DNA of 64,000 nt from Phycisphaerae bacterium (GTDB lineage: Bacteria; Planctomycetota; Phycisphaerae; UBA1845; Fen-1342), in NCBI GenBank assembly GCA_022072445.1, contig JAJVHV010000010.1, positions 1 through 64,000 on the forward strand. The letters are read 5' to 3'. This document shows, in pieces, positions 34,686-42,678 of the stretch. The position numbers and the translations under genes are program-made. The notes below the pieces were generated by a model that was given only the letters and a program-made list of their open reading frames with translations, was not told the DNA's origin and made no database searches. The stretch's first letter is position 1, and the number at the start of each line of letters is the position of its first letter.

Positions 34686-34860
34686 AGGCAGCCTGGCGCA
34701 GGAACTCGAGGGCCGCGATGCGCTCAATCGGCGGGCGGCTCAGCCAGTATGTGCGGTCATCGAGCGGATCGGCGAGCATGGCAACGTCGAATGCGTCTCG
34801 ACGCAGTCGCAACGATTCCAGCAGTTTGAGTGGCGCGGATTGACGGCGCGGCCGGTGCAT
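34507..34860 (-). CDS. small partner protein of the nucleotidyltransferase
   Basis: About 117 residues starting MHRPRRQSAPLKLLE (an ATG at 34869 is also possible). The core YWLSRPPIERIAALEFLRQAAYGYDP and TRLQRVLTV is one I recognise as recurring directly upstream of MNT-type nucleotidyltransferases. The frame then continues for about 45 basic residues (RRRIRRRVSRAPK) and overlaps the nucleotidyltransferase gene by 179 nt. A few-nt overlap would be expected, so a stop codon may have been lost. Confidence 0.65.
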   Translation of the reverse strand: MHRPRRQSAPLKLLESLRLRRDAFDVAMLADPLDDRTYWLSRPPIERIAALEFLRQAAYGYDPSRTRLQRVLTVAWLGEDPLPARRRIRRRVSRAPKDDRRHGRVGRRRSRKHGPPR

Positions 34861-35053
34861 GGATCTCATTGTAAGGGATCGGGATTTGCCGCTGCCACTC
34901 CGGTTCGGATCGTGGGGGGGGGTGCGACAAGGGGGCGCCGATTCGCGAAACGGCTCGACTCATTCCCGCCGGGGCAGGGCGATCGCGAGGGGGCGATTCG
35001 GACCGCTTCGCGAACGAACCGTGTGCAAGCCGTGCAATTCCGGTCAAATTCGG

Positions 35054-35059
35054 TATAGT
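35054..35059 (+). promoter_or_regulatory. possible -10 for the SDR gene
   Basis: TATAGT, 59 bp before the ATG at 35118. The expected -35 position has only a weak match. The rest of the 34870-35117 gap shows nothing else. Confidence 0.35.
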
Positions 35060-35117
35060 ACGCCACCTGCCTCCGGCCCGCGGTCGGCAAGGGGGGCAAG
35101 CCTCGTCAGGACCTTGG

Positions 35118-36317
35118 ATGACAGCACAGCAGCCAACGACCTTCCTCACGGGAGCAACAGGGTTTCTTGGACATTTCATCCTGCGCGACCTTCTGGCGGA
35201 CGGCCGGCGGGTCGTCGTTTTGCTGCGGCCGCCGCTGGATGATTCGGTCGCGCGGCTGGGCGGCATGATGACGCCGCTGGGCGTGGACCTGGTGAGTGAA
35301 CTGGGTCTGGGGCGAGTCGTCGCGGTCGAGGGTGAGCTGGGGCGCGAGCTGCCGGCGTCGAGTTGGGGCCGTACGGATGAGATTCTGAGCTGCGCGGCCA
35401 GCCTGCAGCTCTTCAGCAACGGCAACGGCGAGCCGTTTGCGTCGAACGTGCAGGGCATCGCCGGTCTGCTGGCGTGGGCCGGGGCACATGGCGTCGAGCG
35501 TTTTCACGCTGTCAGCACGGCGTACGTCTGCGGGATGAACAGCGGGCTGATCATGGAGCGGCTGCACGAGCCGCAGCCGCGATTTCAGACGGACTACGAG
35601 CGGAGCAAGTGGGAGGCCGAGGCGCTGCTGAGCGGCTGGGCGGCGCGGACCGGGGCGGCACTGACGATCTACCGGCCCAGCTTCGTGGTCGGAGAGTCGG
35701 AGACGGGTTATACGACGCAGTTTGGGGGCTTTTACCAGCTTGCGCGGCTGGTCAGCATGTTGGCGCGGCAGAATGGTCACGGTGCGGGGCCGGGCGCTAA
35801 CGGCAACGGGAACGGCTACGCCGACGCGAGCGACACGTATGTGCCGCTGCGGATACCGCTCGATCCGGACGGGCGTCACAACGTCGTGCCGGTTGATTTC
35901 GTCTCGCGGGCGATCGCGCTGGCCGTCGGGCAGCCGGCGATGCACGGCCGAGTTTACCATCTGACCGATCCGAACCCGCCCGATAACGACTTCTGGAAGC
36001 AGTGTTTCGAGCGCGTGTTTCATCTGCACGGCGGGTACTTCGTCGATCCGAAGACGGTCAACGGAGCGCGCTCCGAGGCCGAGGCGATGCTCTGGGAGCA
36101 GATCGACGTGCTGGTCCCACGGCTGCGGCACACGCCGCATTTCGACCAGTCGCATGCGCGGGCGTTGCTGGCGGCGGGTGGGATGGTTTTTCCAGAGCTG
36201 ACGGCGGCGCGTGTGCACCGTCTGTTGACGTTTGCGGCCGAATGCGGCTGGGGCAAGCGGAGGCCGGTGCGGGGTGGCGGGGCGCGCGTGAGCGCGGTTG
36301 CTGGTCGTCCGAAGTAG
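35118..36317 (+). CDS. thioester-reductase-like SDR (NAD-binding-4 type)
   Basis: A 399-residue extended SDR resembling the reductase domain of fatty acyl-CoA and carboxylic acid reductases (NAD_binding_4). The cofactor motif is FLTGATGFLGHFILRDLL (9-26). Downstream landmarks are SCAASLQLFSNG, HAVSTAYVCGMNSG and the catalytic DYERSKWEAEALL (Tyr/Lys). VVPVDFVSRAIA is a usual late motif. No carrier or adenylation domain is attached, so the substrate may be a free CoA/ACP thioester or a sugar-like metabolite. The C-terminal 40 residues are basic and low-complexity. Confidence 0.85.
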   Translation: MTAQQPTTFLTGATGFLGHFILRDLLADGRRVVVLLRPPLDDSVARLGGMMTPLGVDLVSELGLGRVVAVEGELGRELPASSWGRTDEILSCAASLQLFSNGNGEPFASNVQGIAGLLAWAGAHGVERFHAVSTAYVCGMNSGLIMERLHEPQPRFQTDYERSKWEAEALLSGWAARTGAALTIYRPSFVVGESETGYTTQFGGFYQLARLVSMLARQNGHGAGPGANGNGNGYADASDTYVPLRIPLDPDGRHNVVPVDFVSRAIALAVGQPAMHGRVYHLTDPNPPDNDFWKQCFERVFHLHGGYFVDPKTVNGARSEAEAMLWEQIDVLVPRLRHTPHFDQSHARALLAAGGMVFPELTAARVHRLLTFAAECGWGKRRPVRGGGARVSAVAGRPK

Positions 36318-36573
36318 AAATTCCTGACTCGCGGCTGGACATCCAAACGGCGGGGTTGCTGCGTACCTGATATACCGAGCCGGCAACGGCACCGCAGTGA
36401 GGCGGGTAGGGTGGCGTCGAGAGCCGCCGCCGCGGCTGTCCTCCGCGAGACCACTGGCGGCTCGGCTGGGTTGGGCCGCCGGCGCGCGGAGTGGCGCGCT
36501 GGCAGCAGTGGTCCGGCGGGCGTTTTGGCCTGCCGTGCGACCGTGAGGCGTTCTGGGCAGCCGTCGAGGTGGA

Positions 36574-37134
36574 GTGATCGACCGCGTGGCAAACCTGACG
36601 GATGAGGCATTGATGGTGCGGATCGCCGACGGCGACCGCGACGCATTTCGCTTGCTCTATGATCGGCACGCGGCGCGCCTGCACGGGCTGCTGTTGCGGC
36701 TGGTGGGCTGCCGGTCGGCGGCTGAAGACGTGTTGCAGGAGGCGTTCTGGCAGATCTGGTCGCAGGCGTCGCGATTCGACGCGTCGCGCGGGACGGCCAT
36801 CGTCTGGATCGTTCTGCTGGCGCGCTCGCGGGCGCATGACTACCGTCGGCGCCAGCGGCGTCAGCCGCCGCCGCCGGTGAGCCAGCCAGGCGCGTCGGAG
36901 CCCGGGAGCGAGGTTGTGGCGCGAGAGTGGGCGGGTCTGGTTTCGGCGGCGTTGGCGCAGCTTCCGGAGGAGCAGCGCAGCGCGATCCGGCTGGCGTTCT
37001 ACGATGGGATGTCGCACAGCGAGATCGCCGACGAGCAGTCGACACCGCTGGGGACCATCAAGACGCGAATCCGCAGCGGGATGCAGCGGCTCCGCGAGAT
37101 TGTCAAACCGCGTGACAGGGTGATGGCGCCATGA
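36574..37134 (+). CDS. ECF RNA polymerase sigma factor
   Basis: 186 residues from a GTG preceded by GAGG. Region 2 spans about 14-80 (DAFRLLYDRHAARLHGLLLR, EDVLQEAFWQIW); region 4 about 118-172 (LPEEQRSAIRLAFYDGMSHS with TPLGTIKTRIRSGMQRLRE as recognition helix). It belongs with the SigK/RpoE-like ECF groups whose anti-sigma factors carry zinc-binding domains. Its TGA overlaps the ATG of the anti-sigma gene (37131-37134), so the pair is coupled. The 256-bp gap upstream shows no repeat array. Confidence 0.94.
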   Translation: MIDRVANLTDEALMVRIADGDRDAFRLLYDRHAARLHGLLLRLVGCRSAAEDVLQEAFWQIWSQASRFDASRGTAIVWIVLLARSRAHDYRRRQRRQPPPPVSQPGASEPGSEVVAREWAGLVSAALAQLPEEQRSAIRLAFYDGMSHSEIADEQSTPLGTIKTRIRSGMQRLREIVKPRDRVMAP

Positions 37135-37754
37135 GTGAGATTGGACACACGATCGGCGAACCGGAAGAGCTCGCCGCGCTGTACGCTGCGGGCGCCATGA
37201 CGGGCGAGCACATGAGCGAATTCGAGAACCACGTTCGAGCTGGATGCGAGCGCTGCCGGTCGGAGCTGCGCAGGCTCGACCTGGCGATGGAGGAACTCTA
37301 CCGGGCGATCGAGCCGGTTCCGCCGCCGGCCGCCGTTCGCGAGGCGCTGCTGGCGCGTGTCGCGACGAAGCCGGGAGAGAGCGGCAATCCGCAAGTGTGG
37401 CGCGACTGGCCGAGCGACACGGCCGACGGGGGCATGCTCATCCGCCGCGCCGCCGAAGCCGCGTGGGAGCCGGTCGGGATCGAGGGCATCGCGATCCGGC
37501 GGTTGTTCGTCGACCGGCAGCGCGATCAGATGACGATGCTGGTGCGGATGGCGCCGGGCACGGCCTACCCGCGGCACGTGCACCACGGCCCGGAAGAGTG
37601 CCTCGTGCTGGAGGGCGACCTCCGCGTCGGCGACACCGTCCTGCGGGCCGGCGACTATCAGCGGGCCGCGCCGGACAGCCAGCACGGCGTTCAGAGCACC
37701 GAGGGCGGTTGCCTGCTGATGATCGTGTCGTCGCTCTCCGACGAGCTGATCTGA
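37131..37754 (+). CDS. ChrR-like zinc-binding anti-sigma factor with cupin domain
   Basis: 207 residues. The N-terminal anti-sigma domain has the zinc ligands His34, Cys39 and Cys42 (ENHVRAGCERC). The C-terminal half is a ChrR-type cupin: AYPRHVHHGPEECLVLEGDL with metal-binding His and Glu, then LRAGDYQRAAPDSQHGV. In this family the cupin or zinc site senses singlet oxygen, organic peroxide or a metal and frees the sigma factor. Coupling to the sigma gene supports the pairing. Its last 27 codons are repeated as a fragment at 39148-39228. Confidence 0.92.
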   Translation: MSEIGHTIGEPEELAALYAAGAMTGEHMSEFENHVRAGCERCRSELRRLDLAMEELYRAIEPVPPPAAVREALLARVATKPGESGNPQVWRDWPSDTADGGMLIRRAAEAAWEPVGIEGIAIRRLFVDRQRDQMTMLVRMAPGTAYPRHVHHGPEECLVLEGDLRVGDTVLRAGDYQRAAPDSQHGVQSTEGGCLLMIVSSLSDELI

Positions 37755-37791
37755 AACGTCGCTTCACCGCCGGCGGGCAGCGCCCGGGCCG
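37674..37791. repeat. left copy of a 118-bp direct repeat (gene-junction duplicate)
   Basis: Aligns without gaps to 39148-39265 (offset 1474 bp) at roughly 88% identity by eye. It covers the 3' end of the anti-sigma gene plus about 37 bp beyond. Read in reverse, it also encodes a remnant of the GH65 C-terminus (ARALPAGGEATFQ followed by SSSESDDTII). Confidence 0.85.
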
Positions 37792-38003
37792 GATGAGCGG
37801 CTGTGTGTCGAGCCAGCCGTGCACACGTCAAGCGCGCAGGCCGAAATAGGGACTTGACAGAACTTGGGGGGAGCGACTGTCTTGGGCGTCAAGGGGTTTC
37901 AAGGCGAGTTCTCCAAGCGGTCTTGGGCTGATCTGCCTGGTGTTGGAACCCGCAACCGCCTGAAATTGGAGCGAAGCGGCGGGCTCTGGTTTGGGAGTTT
38001 GAC

Positions 38004-39119
38004 ATGCTCGTGACCACCATCCTCTTGGCGATCCTCGCGCCAAACGGCGGTAGTGCGCCTTTGGAGCTTGAGGCGCGACATTGGTTCAACAACCCCGTGT
38101 TCCGACTGAACGACGACCGTCGCGTCTTCGTCGTGTGCTTCGATTGCGACAAGCCGGAATCTCGCTCCGCGCTGCGCAAGCTGAACCGGCTGGCACGGAA
38201 GCCCTCCGTCGTAGTAATTGGATTGACGCGGGACAAGCGCGAGGATTGCGAGCGTTTTATCCGTGCGAATCGCATCGCCTTCACCATCGGGGCCGAGAGC
38301 GAAACCGTACGGCAATTGAAGCCGCGTCGCCTGCCGGCGATCTACGAACTGGATCGCGCCCAACGCGAAAGCGAGCCGAATGAGATCGATAGTCTTGATC
38401 TGATCGTGCCGAACTGGGACGACATTGCGCGACAGCAGATCGAGCAGATGGAAGAGTGGGAGCTTCGAGCTTTTGTGGAAAGCGATGCGCTGGGTCTCAA
38501 TCGGTGCGTGGGTGTTGAGCGCCTCTGGGGACTCCTGGGCGCCGATCGCGCTGAAGAATTCGTGCAGTACCTGGACTCGCTCATCGAAACTGAGGAGCAC
38601 CCGTGGGTGCGCGGCCGCATGCGGCACCTCCAATGGGTCGCCAAGGGGCTGATTCCGTTACAGGACGCGCCGTCCGAGTCAACGGCCGCGTTTCTGGAAT
38701 TCCGGCAGAATCCGGACGCCGACGAGTGGCGTAAAGTGCGAGACTTCAAATCGCGCATGAGCGCGATGCCGGTGACAGAGCTGCTCGATACATATCGACG
38801 GAATGCCGGACCGGCGCGAGCCGGCGCCCTGATTCGACGACTCGTGACCGACCAGCTCAGCACCGCAGGCGACCGCGCCGCCGCCCGCACCGCGCTGCTC
38901 GAAATTGTCGCGGCCGACCCTGACCACTCCGTCAGGCTGCATGCCGCCGGCGGATTGGCACAGGTGTGCGAAGTCGGCGACACCGTGGTAGCGGATGTGC
39001 TCGAGTCGCTCGCTCAGAGCGAGCCGCACGTCAAGAACGTGCGACCCGCCATGGAATACGCCTCGCAGTATCTGCGAACTGGCGCCACCATCGACGAAGC
39101 GGCGGCCTCGAAGCCGTGA
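38004..39119 (+). CDS. exported thioredoxin-like protein with HEAT-like C-terminus
   Basis: 371 residues with a short hydrophobic signal-like N-terminus. Residues 18-125 resemble a TlpA/redoxin-type thioredoxin fold: WFNNPVFRLNDDRRVFVVCF, then KPSVVVIGLTRDKREDCERF, AFTIGAESETV and LPAIYELDRA. A possible redox pair is C-F-D-C (about residues 48-51). The helical C-terminal region (270-350) has HEAT-like repeats (LHAAGGLAQVCEVGDTVVAD). GGGAG lies 6 nt before the ATG. It is the only gene between two 118-bp direct repeats, so this segment may have been inserted. It is a stand-alone gene with no recognised partner. Confidence 0.78.
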   Translation: MLVTTILLAILAPNGGSAPLELEARHWFNNPVFRLNDDRRVFVVCFDCDKPESRSALRKLNRLARKPSVVVIGLTRDKREDCERFIRANRIAFTIGAESETVRQLKPRRLPAIYELDRAQRESEPNEIDSLDLIVPNWDDIARQQIEQMEEWELRAFVESDALGLNRCVGVERLWGLLGADRAEEFVQYLDSLIETEEHPWVRGRMRHLQWVAKGLIPLQDAPSESTAAFLEFRQNPDADEWRKVRDFKSRMSAMPVTELLDTYRRNAGPARAGALIRRLVTDQLSTAGDRAAARTALLEIVAADPDHSVRLHAAGGLAQVCEVGDTVVADVLESLAQSEPHVKNVRPAMEYASQYLRTGATIDEAAASKP

Positions 39120-39147
39120 GGCTCGCACAGCGGAGTCGCTGCTCGGT

Positions 39148-39228
39148 GACAGCCAGCACGGCGTTCAGAGCACCGACGGCGGCTGCCTGCTCATGATCGT
39201 CTCGTCGCTGTCGGACGAGCTGACCTGA
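39148..39228 (+). pseudogene. fragment of a ChrR-like anti-sigma factor gene (last 27 codons)
   Basis: Encodes DSQHGVQSTDGGCLLMIVSS and then LSDELT-stop, against DSQHGVQSTEGGCLLMIVSS and LSDELI-stop in the intact gene at 37131-37754. Most base differences are at synonymous third positions, so the two copies diverged under protein-level constraint. There is no start or upstream domain. It lies antisense over the 3' end of the GH65 gene. Confidence 0.75.
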
Positions 39229-39265
39229 AACACCGCTTCCGCGCCGGCGGGCAGCGCGCGGGCCG
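39148..39265. repeat. right copy of the 118-bp direct repeat
   Basis: Partner of 37674-37791. Here the reverse-strand reading is the true C-terminus of the GH65 gene, and the forward reading is a truncated anti-sigma gene. Confidence 0.85.
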
Positions 39266-41624
39266 CATCGCCGCAGGCGACGTCGACAGCCGCGGGCCCC
39301 GCGTTACGAACGACCAGCGACGCGTGCGTCAGCTCGATGCCTAATGCCGCGCCGCGCCAGCGGAGCGGAAAACGCACACATTTCCAAGTCCGCGGCAGAC
39401 GCGGTTCGATCCGCAATACGTCGCCGCTCGTCGCCGGCCGCACGCCCGCAAAGCCGAACACGACCATCTGCCAGATCGCGCCCGCGTTGGCGATGTGAAT
39501 CCCCTCGGCGGCGCCGCCCTGGGCCGCGTCCAGATCGATCGCGCAGGCCCGCAGCCAGAAGTCCCAGGCCTGCGGATGCAGGCCGAGCCGCGCCGCCAGG
39601 ATGGAGTGCACGCCGGCGGAGAGCGACGAATCGTGCGAGGTGAGCGGGAGGTAGTAGTTCCACGCGCGGCGCAGTTCGGCGGGGGTGAATTCATCGGGCA
39701 GCAGGAATGCCAGCATCAGCACGTCGGCCTGCTTGAGGCACTTGCCGCGGTAGAGGCGCTCCTGCGAGACCTGCGAAGCCAGCGTTCGCGAGCGATCCGG
39801 CCAGCAGCGCTCGAAGTCCAGATCGGCCAGCGCCTCGAACTCGTCGCATTGCAGCACCAGCAGCCCGTCGGCGGCGCGCGGGACGCGCATCGCCGCCGCC
39901 ACCGCCGCGAACGCCGCCCGCTCCTCGACCGTGGCGCCGCCCGCGCCGCCGTGCTGCTCGGCCAGCCGCAGGGCCAGGGCGACCATGCGGTTGGTGAAGG
40001 CGTTGTTGCTGCTGATGGGCGTGTACTCGTCGGGTCCCATGACTCCCAGCAGCACGGGCTTCAGCCTGTCCTGAAGGGCCGCCAGCGCGCCGCGGGCGTC
40101 GGGCGACGGCGGGGCGGCGCGGCGTAGTGTTTCGCACGGTGCCGCTGGCACCCAATCGATCCGCGCCAGCCAGTAGCGCGCGGTCTCGACCAGCACGCGC
40201 GCCGCGGGGCCGTCGAGAAACGCATCGTCGGCCGCGGCCCGGGCATAGTGGAACATCCCGAACGCCACGTCCGCCGTCACGTGCACTTCGTGATCGGCGT
40301 ATTGCCAGTTCGGGCAGCACTCATTGCCGTCAGCGTCGGACTCCCACGCATAGCGCGCGCCGGGATAGCCGTAGCGGCGGGCGTTGGTCCGCGCGCCGTC
40401 GAGCGTGCGGACGCGGAACTCGGCCAATTGCCGCGCCCGCGGCGGATCGGTGTAGGCGAAGAAGGGCAGCAGGTAGATTTCGGTATCCCAGAAGAAGCGG
40501 CCCCAATAGGCCTCGCCGGCGTAGCCCTTGGCATCGATCGCGACCCGCGCGTCGCACGGGTGCGCCCGCAGCAGGTGAAACAACGCGGCGCGGACGGCGC
40601 GCTGCGCGGCGTCGTCGCCTTCGATCCGCACGTCGCACGCATCCCAGCGCCGCCGCCAGACTTGCACGTGCTCTTCGAGCAGTTGCTCGAACGTCAGGGC
40701 GGCGGCGTCGTTGAGGGCGGAATGGGCGGCAGCGCGCGCTGCGGCGGCGCACTGCGCGGCGGCTCGGGCATCGTCGGCGGTTTCAGACGCGCCCGCCGCG
40801 CGGGCCGCGTGCTTGTGGCTTTCGGCGAGTTTTGTGTCGCGGCTGGAGGCGACGGCGCTGAGCTTTTCGACGACGAGCGGTTCGCCGGCGGCGACGTCGT
40901 AGCTCATGCGCCACTCGCCGCGGCGACGATCGACGACGGCCAGCGACTCGCGCGGCACAGGCCCGCGCAGCCGCGAGACGATGCTGACGCGGTCGCGGGC
41001 GTCGGTCTCGAGGTCGCAGCGCAGCGCGCCGGCCGACGGGGCGTCGAGCGCGACGCTCGCGAAGTGGTCGAATCCGTTGGTGCGCACGTCGGCATCGAGC
41101 TGGGCGCGGATTTCGACGTTCGCGCGGCGCGAGGGGATCATCGTGAGCCGCTGCACGCAGACGCACGGCCGCGCCGCCGAGATGAAGCGCTCGAACCGCA
41201 CCGCCACGCGCGTCGTGTCGGACACCTGCCAGGTCAACTCGCGTTCCAGCACGGCCGTATCCAGATGCAATGTGCGGCGGTAGTCGGCGGGCGGCGCCGC
41301 GGCGAGGTCGAGCGGCAGGCCGTCGATGCGCGGGGCGAGGCCGAGAAACGAGGGCAGATTGACGAGCTGGTTGTTGAGCGTGGGGTGCGGAGCGTAGAGG
41401 CCGACGACGTACGTGCCCCACTTCGAGCGCGGGTGTCGGAATTGCTCGCTGCTGACGTTGGCCGGGCGGCGCTCGTAGGATTCGTTCTGCGGCGCGCCGC
41501 TGAGATGCTCCTCCAGCGCGCCGCGCACGTGCAGATAGCCGCTGCCGAGCGTGAACAGCCCCTCATACGCCTTCAGATGTCTCAGGTCAAACGCCGCTTC
41601 GCTCAGCCGCCATGAGTCGGACAT
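39165..41624 (-). CDS. glycoside hydrolase family 65 (disaccharide phosphorylase-like)
   Basis: 819 residues. An N-terminal beta-sandwich (GLFTLGSGYLHVRGALEE, typical of GH65) is followed by an (alpha/alpha)6 barrel with GYAGEAYWGRFFWDTEIYLL. The general acid is Glu533 in GVMGPDEYTP. KQADVLML and the phosphate-site HDSSLSAGVHSI precede AAEGIHIANAGAIWQ. Most members phosphorolyse maltose, trehalose or kojibiose; some are hydrolases, and the exact sugar cannot be told. There is a helical Ala-rich insertion (about 285-330). The last 19 residues (after AEAVFQ) are read through DNA antisense to an anti-sigma gene fragment. Confidence 0.92.
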   Translation of the reverse strand: MSDSWRLSEAAFDLRHLKAYEGLFTLGSGYLHVRGALEEHLSGAPQNESYERRPANVSSEQFRHPRSKWGTYVVGLYAPHPTLNNQLVNLPSFLGLAPRIDGLPLDLAAAPPADYRRTLHLDTAVLERELTWQVSDTTRVAVRFERFISAARPCVCVQRLTMIPSRRANVEIRAQLDADVRTNGFDHFASVALDAPSAGALRCDLETDARDRVSIVSRLRGPVPRESLAVVDRRRGEWRMSYDVAAGEPLVVEKLSAVASSRDTKLAESHKHAARAAGASETADDARAAAQCAAAARAAAHSALNDAAALTFEQLLEEHVQVWRRRWDACDVRIEGDDAAQRAVRAALFHLLRAHPCDARVAIDAKGYAGEAYWGRFFWDTEIYLLPFFAYTDPPRARQLAEFRVRTLDGARTNARRYGYPGARYAWESDADGNECCPNWQYADHEVHVTADVAFGMFHYARAAADDAFLDGPAARVLVETARYWLARIDWVPAAPCETLRRAAPPSPDARGALAALQDRLKPVLLGVMGPDEYTPISSNNAFTNRMVALALRLAEQHGGAGGATVEERAAFAAVAAAMRVPRAADGLLVLQCDEFEALADLDFERCWPDRSRTLASQVSQERLYRGKCLKQADVLMLAFLLPDEFTPAELRRAWNYYLPLTSHDSSLSAGVHSILAARLGLHPQAWDFWLRACAIDLDAAQGGAAEGIHIANAGAIWQMVVFGFAGVRPATSGDVLRIEPRLPRTWKCVRFPLRWRGAALGIELTHASLVVRNAGPAAVDVACGDAARALPAGAEAVFQVSSSDSDETIMSRQPPSVL

Positions 41625-41716
41625 GCGGCGGATTTTAGCCGATGCGTGGGATGCAACGAGCGGATTGGCATTCTGCCGTGAGCGGACGTATGGTCGAGGC
41701 TGAAAGTGGTGGATCG

Positions 41717-42586
41717 ATGCCGGTGAAGATGCAGATGTTGGCGCTGGCGAGCGTGCTGTTTATGGCGATGGCGACGGCCTGTTTGCCGCACGCGCACCCG
41801 CCCGTGCTTCGGCTTGAACCGGAAGATGGACCGGACGTTGAGAGATGGTTCGCGGAGCGCCGATCGGAGTGGGGCGGCTTCGCGTACCGCTCGCTGCGAG
41901 AGCGCAGTACCATCGAGTCGCTGGCGCGCCGCTGGATCGGCAGGCGATTTCCCGGCCCGGCGATCAACGACGAGGCGCTTGCGCGTGACCTGTCGGCTTT
42001 CCTGTGCAGCCTGGCTGCTGAAAGCGCTGACGAGTACCTGAAATGGGTTCAGGATGATCGGTGTTTGCGCAGCGACGCGATCTGCGAGGACGAGTACTTC
42101 CGTCGTCGATACCGGCAGCTCTGCGGCCGGGAATTGCCCCTATCCACCAGTGCGCGGGAGTTGCTCGGCGTATTCTGGGCCGGACACCGCGATGCTCCGG
42201 GACATCCAACCGAAGTCGCTGAAGTCGCGTATTTGCAGGTTGCTACGACCCGCGCTCTCGACGCGACGCATCGTGATCCGGATGTGCCGATTTGGCAGGC
42301 CACATATCCCCAGTTTTCGATGTTCAGCGACGAACGTGTCCATGGGTTGATCAACTACCCGATTTCGCAGGGGTTCTTGCGGTTGACGACGCCAAGAGTC
42401 TTACTCGCCCAACTTGTCAGCAACGGTGCATCCACCGACGTGTGCTTCGTCATTCTGTTCACGCGCACAGCGAACGAGACCTACATGATGGTAAACGTGT
42501 ATCTCTATCGTGATCGCGGACACGATAAGTGGTACGTGGAGTGGGCTACACAGCATCACTGGATGCCGAGTTTCTGGACGCTCTAG
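41717..42586 (+). CDS. putative lipoprotein, unknown family
   Basis: 289 residues from MPVKMQMLALASVLF. The signal peptide ends MATAC, an imperfect lipobox, so it is exported and perhaps lipidated. The mature part is mixed alpha/beta with paired Cys (CLRSDAICEDEYF, RQLCGREL) and a C-terminal beta segment rich in aromatics (YMMVNVYLYRDRGHDKWYVE). An in-frame ATG at 41642 would add 25 residues and bury the signal peptide. Family not recognised. Confidence 0.72.
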   Translation: MPVKMQMLALASVLFMAMATACLPHAHPPVLRLEPEDGPDVERWFAERRSEWGGFAYRSLRERSTIESLARRWIGRRFPGPAINDEALARDLSAFLCSLAAESADEYLKWVQDDRCLRSDAICEDEYFRRRYRQLCGRELPLSTSARELLGVFWAGHRDAPGHPTEVAEVAYLQVATTRALDATHRDPDVPIWQATYPQFSMFSDERVHGLINYPISQGFLRLTTPRVLLAQLVSNGASTDVCFVILFTRTANETYMMVNVYLYRDRGHDKWYVEWATQHHWMPSFWTL

Positions 42587-42653
42587 GACATCATTGAACG
42601 GCAGCTCCGCTCGTCGGGGTCGCCCCCGTAGCCGCGCGCCGGGGAGGCGAGCG

Positions 42654-42659
42654 TATACT
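42654..42659 (+). promoter_or_regulatory. possible -10 for the esterase gene
   Basis: TATACT, 19 bp before the ATG at 42679, giving a leader of about 13 nt. No convincing -35. Confidence 0.35.
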
Positions 42660-42678
42660 TCGCGCACTTCACCGGCGC

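Noticed and set aside
37854-37882. TTGACA at 37854 as a promoter for the thioredoxin-like gene
   Set aside because: No acceptable -10 hexamer lies 16-18 bp downstream.
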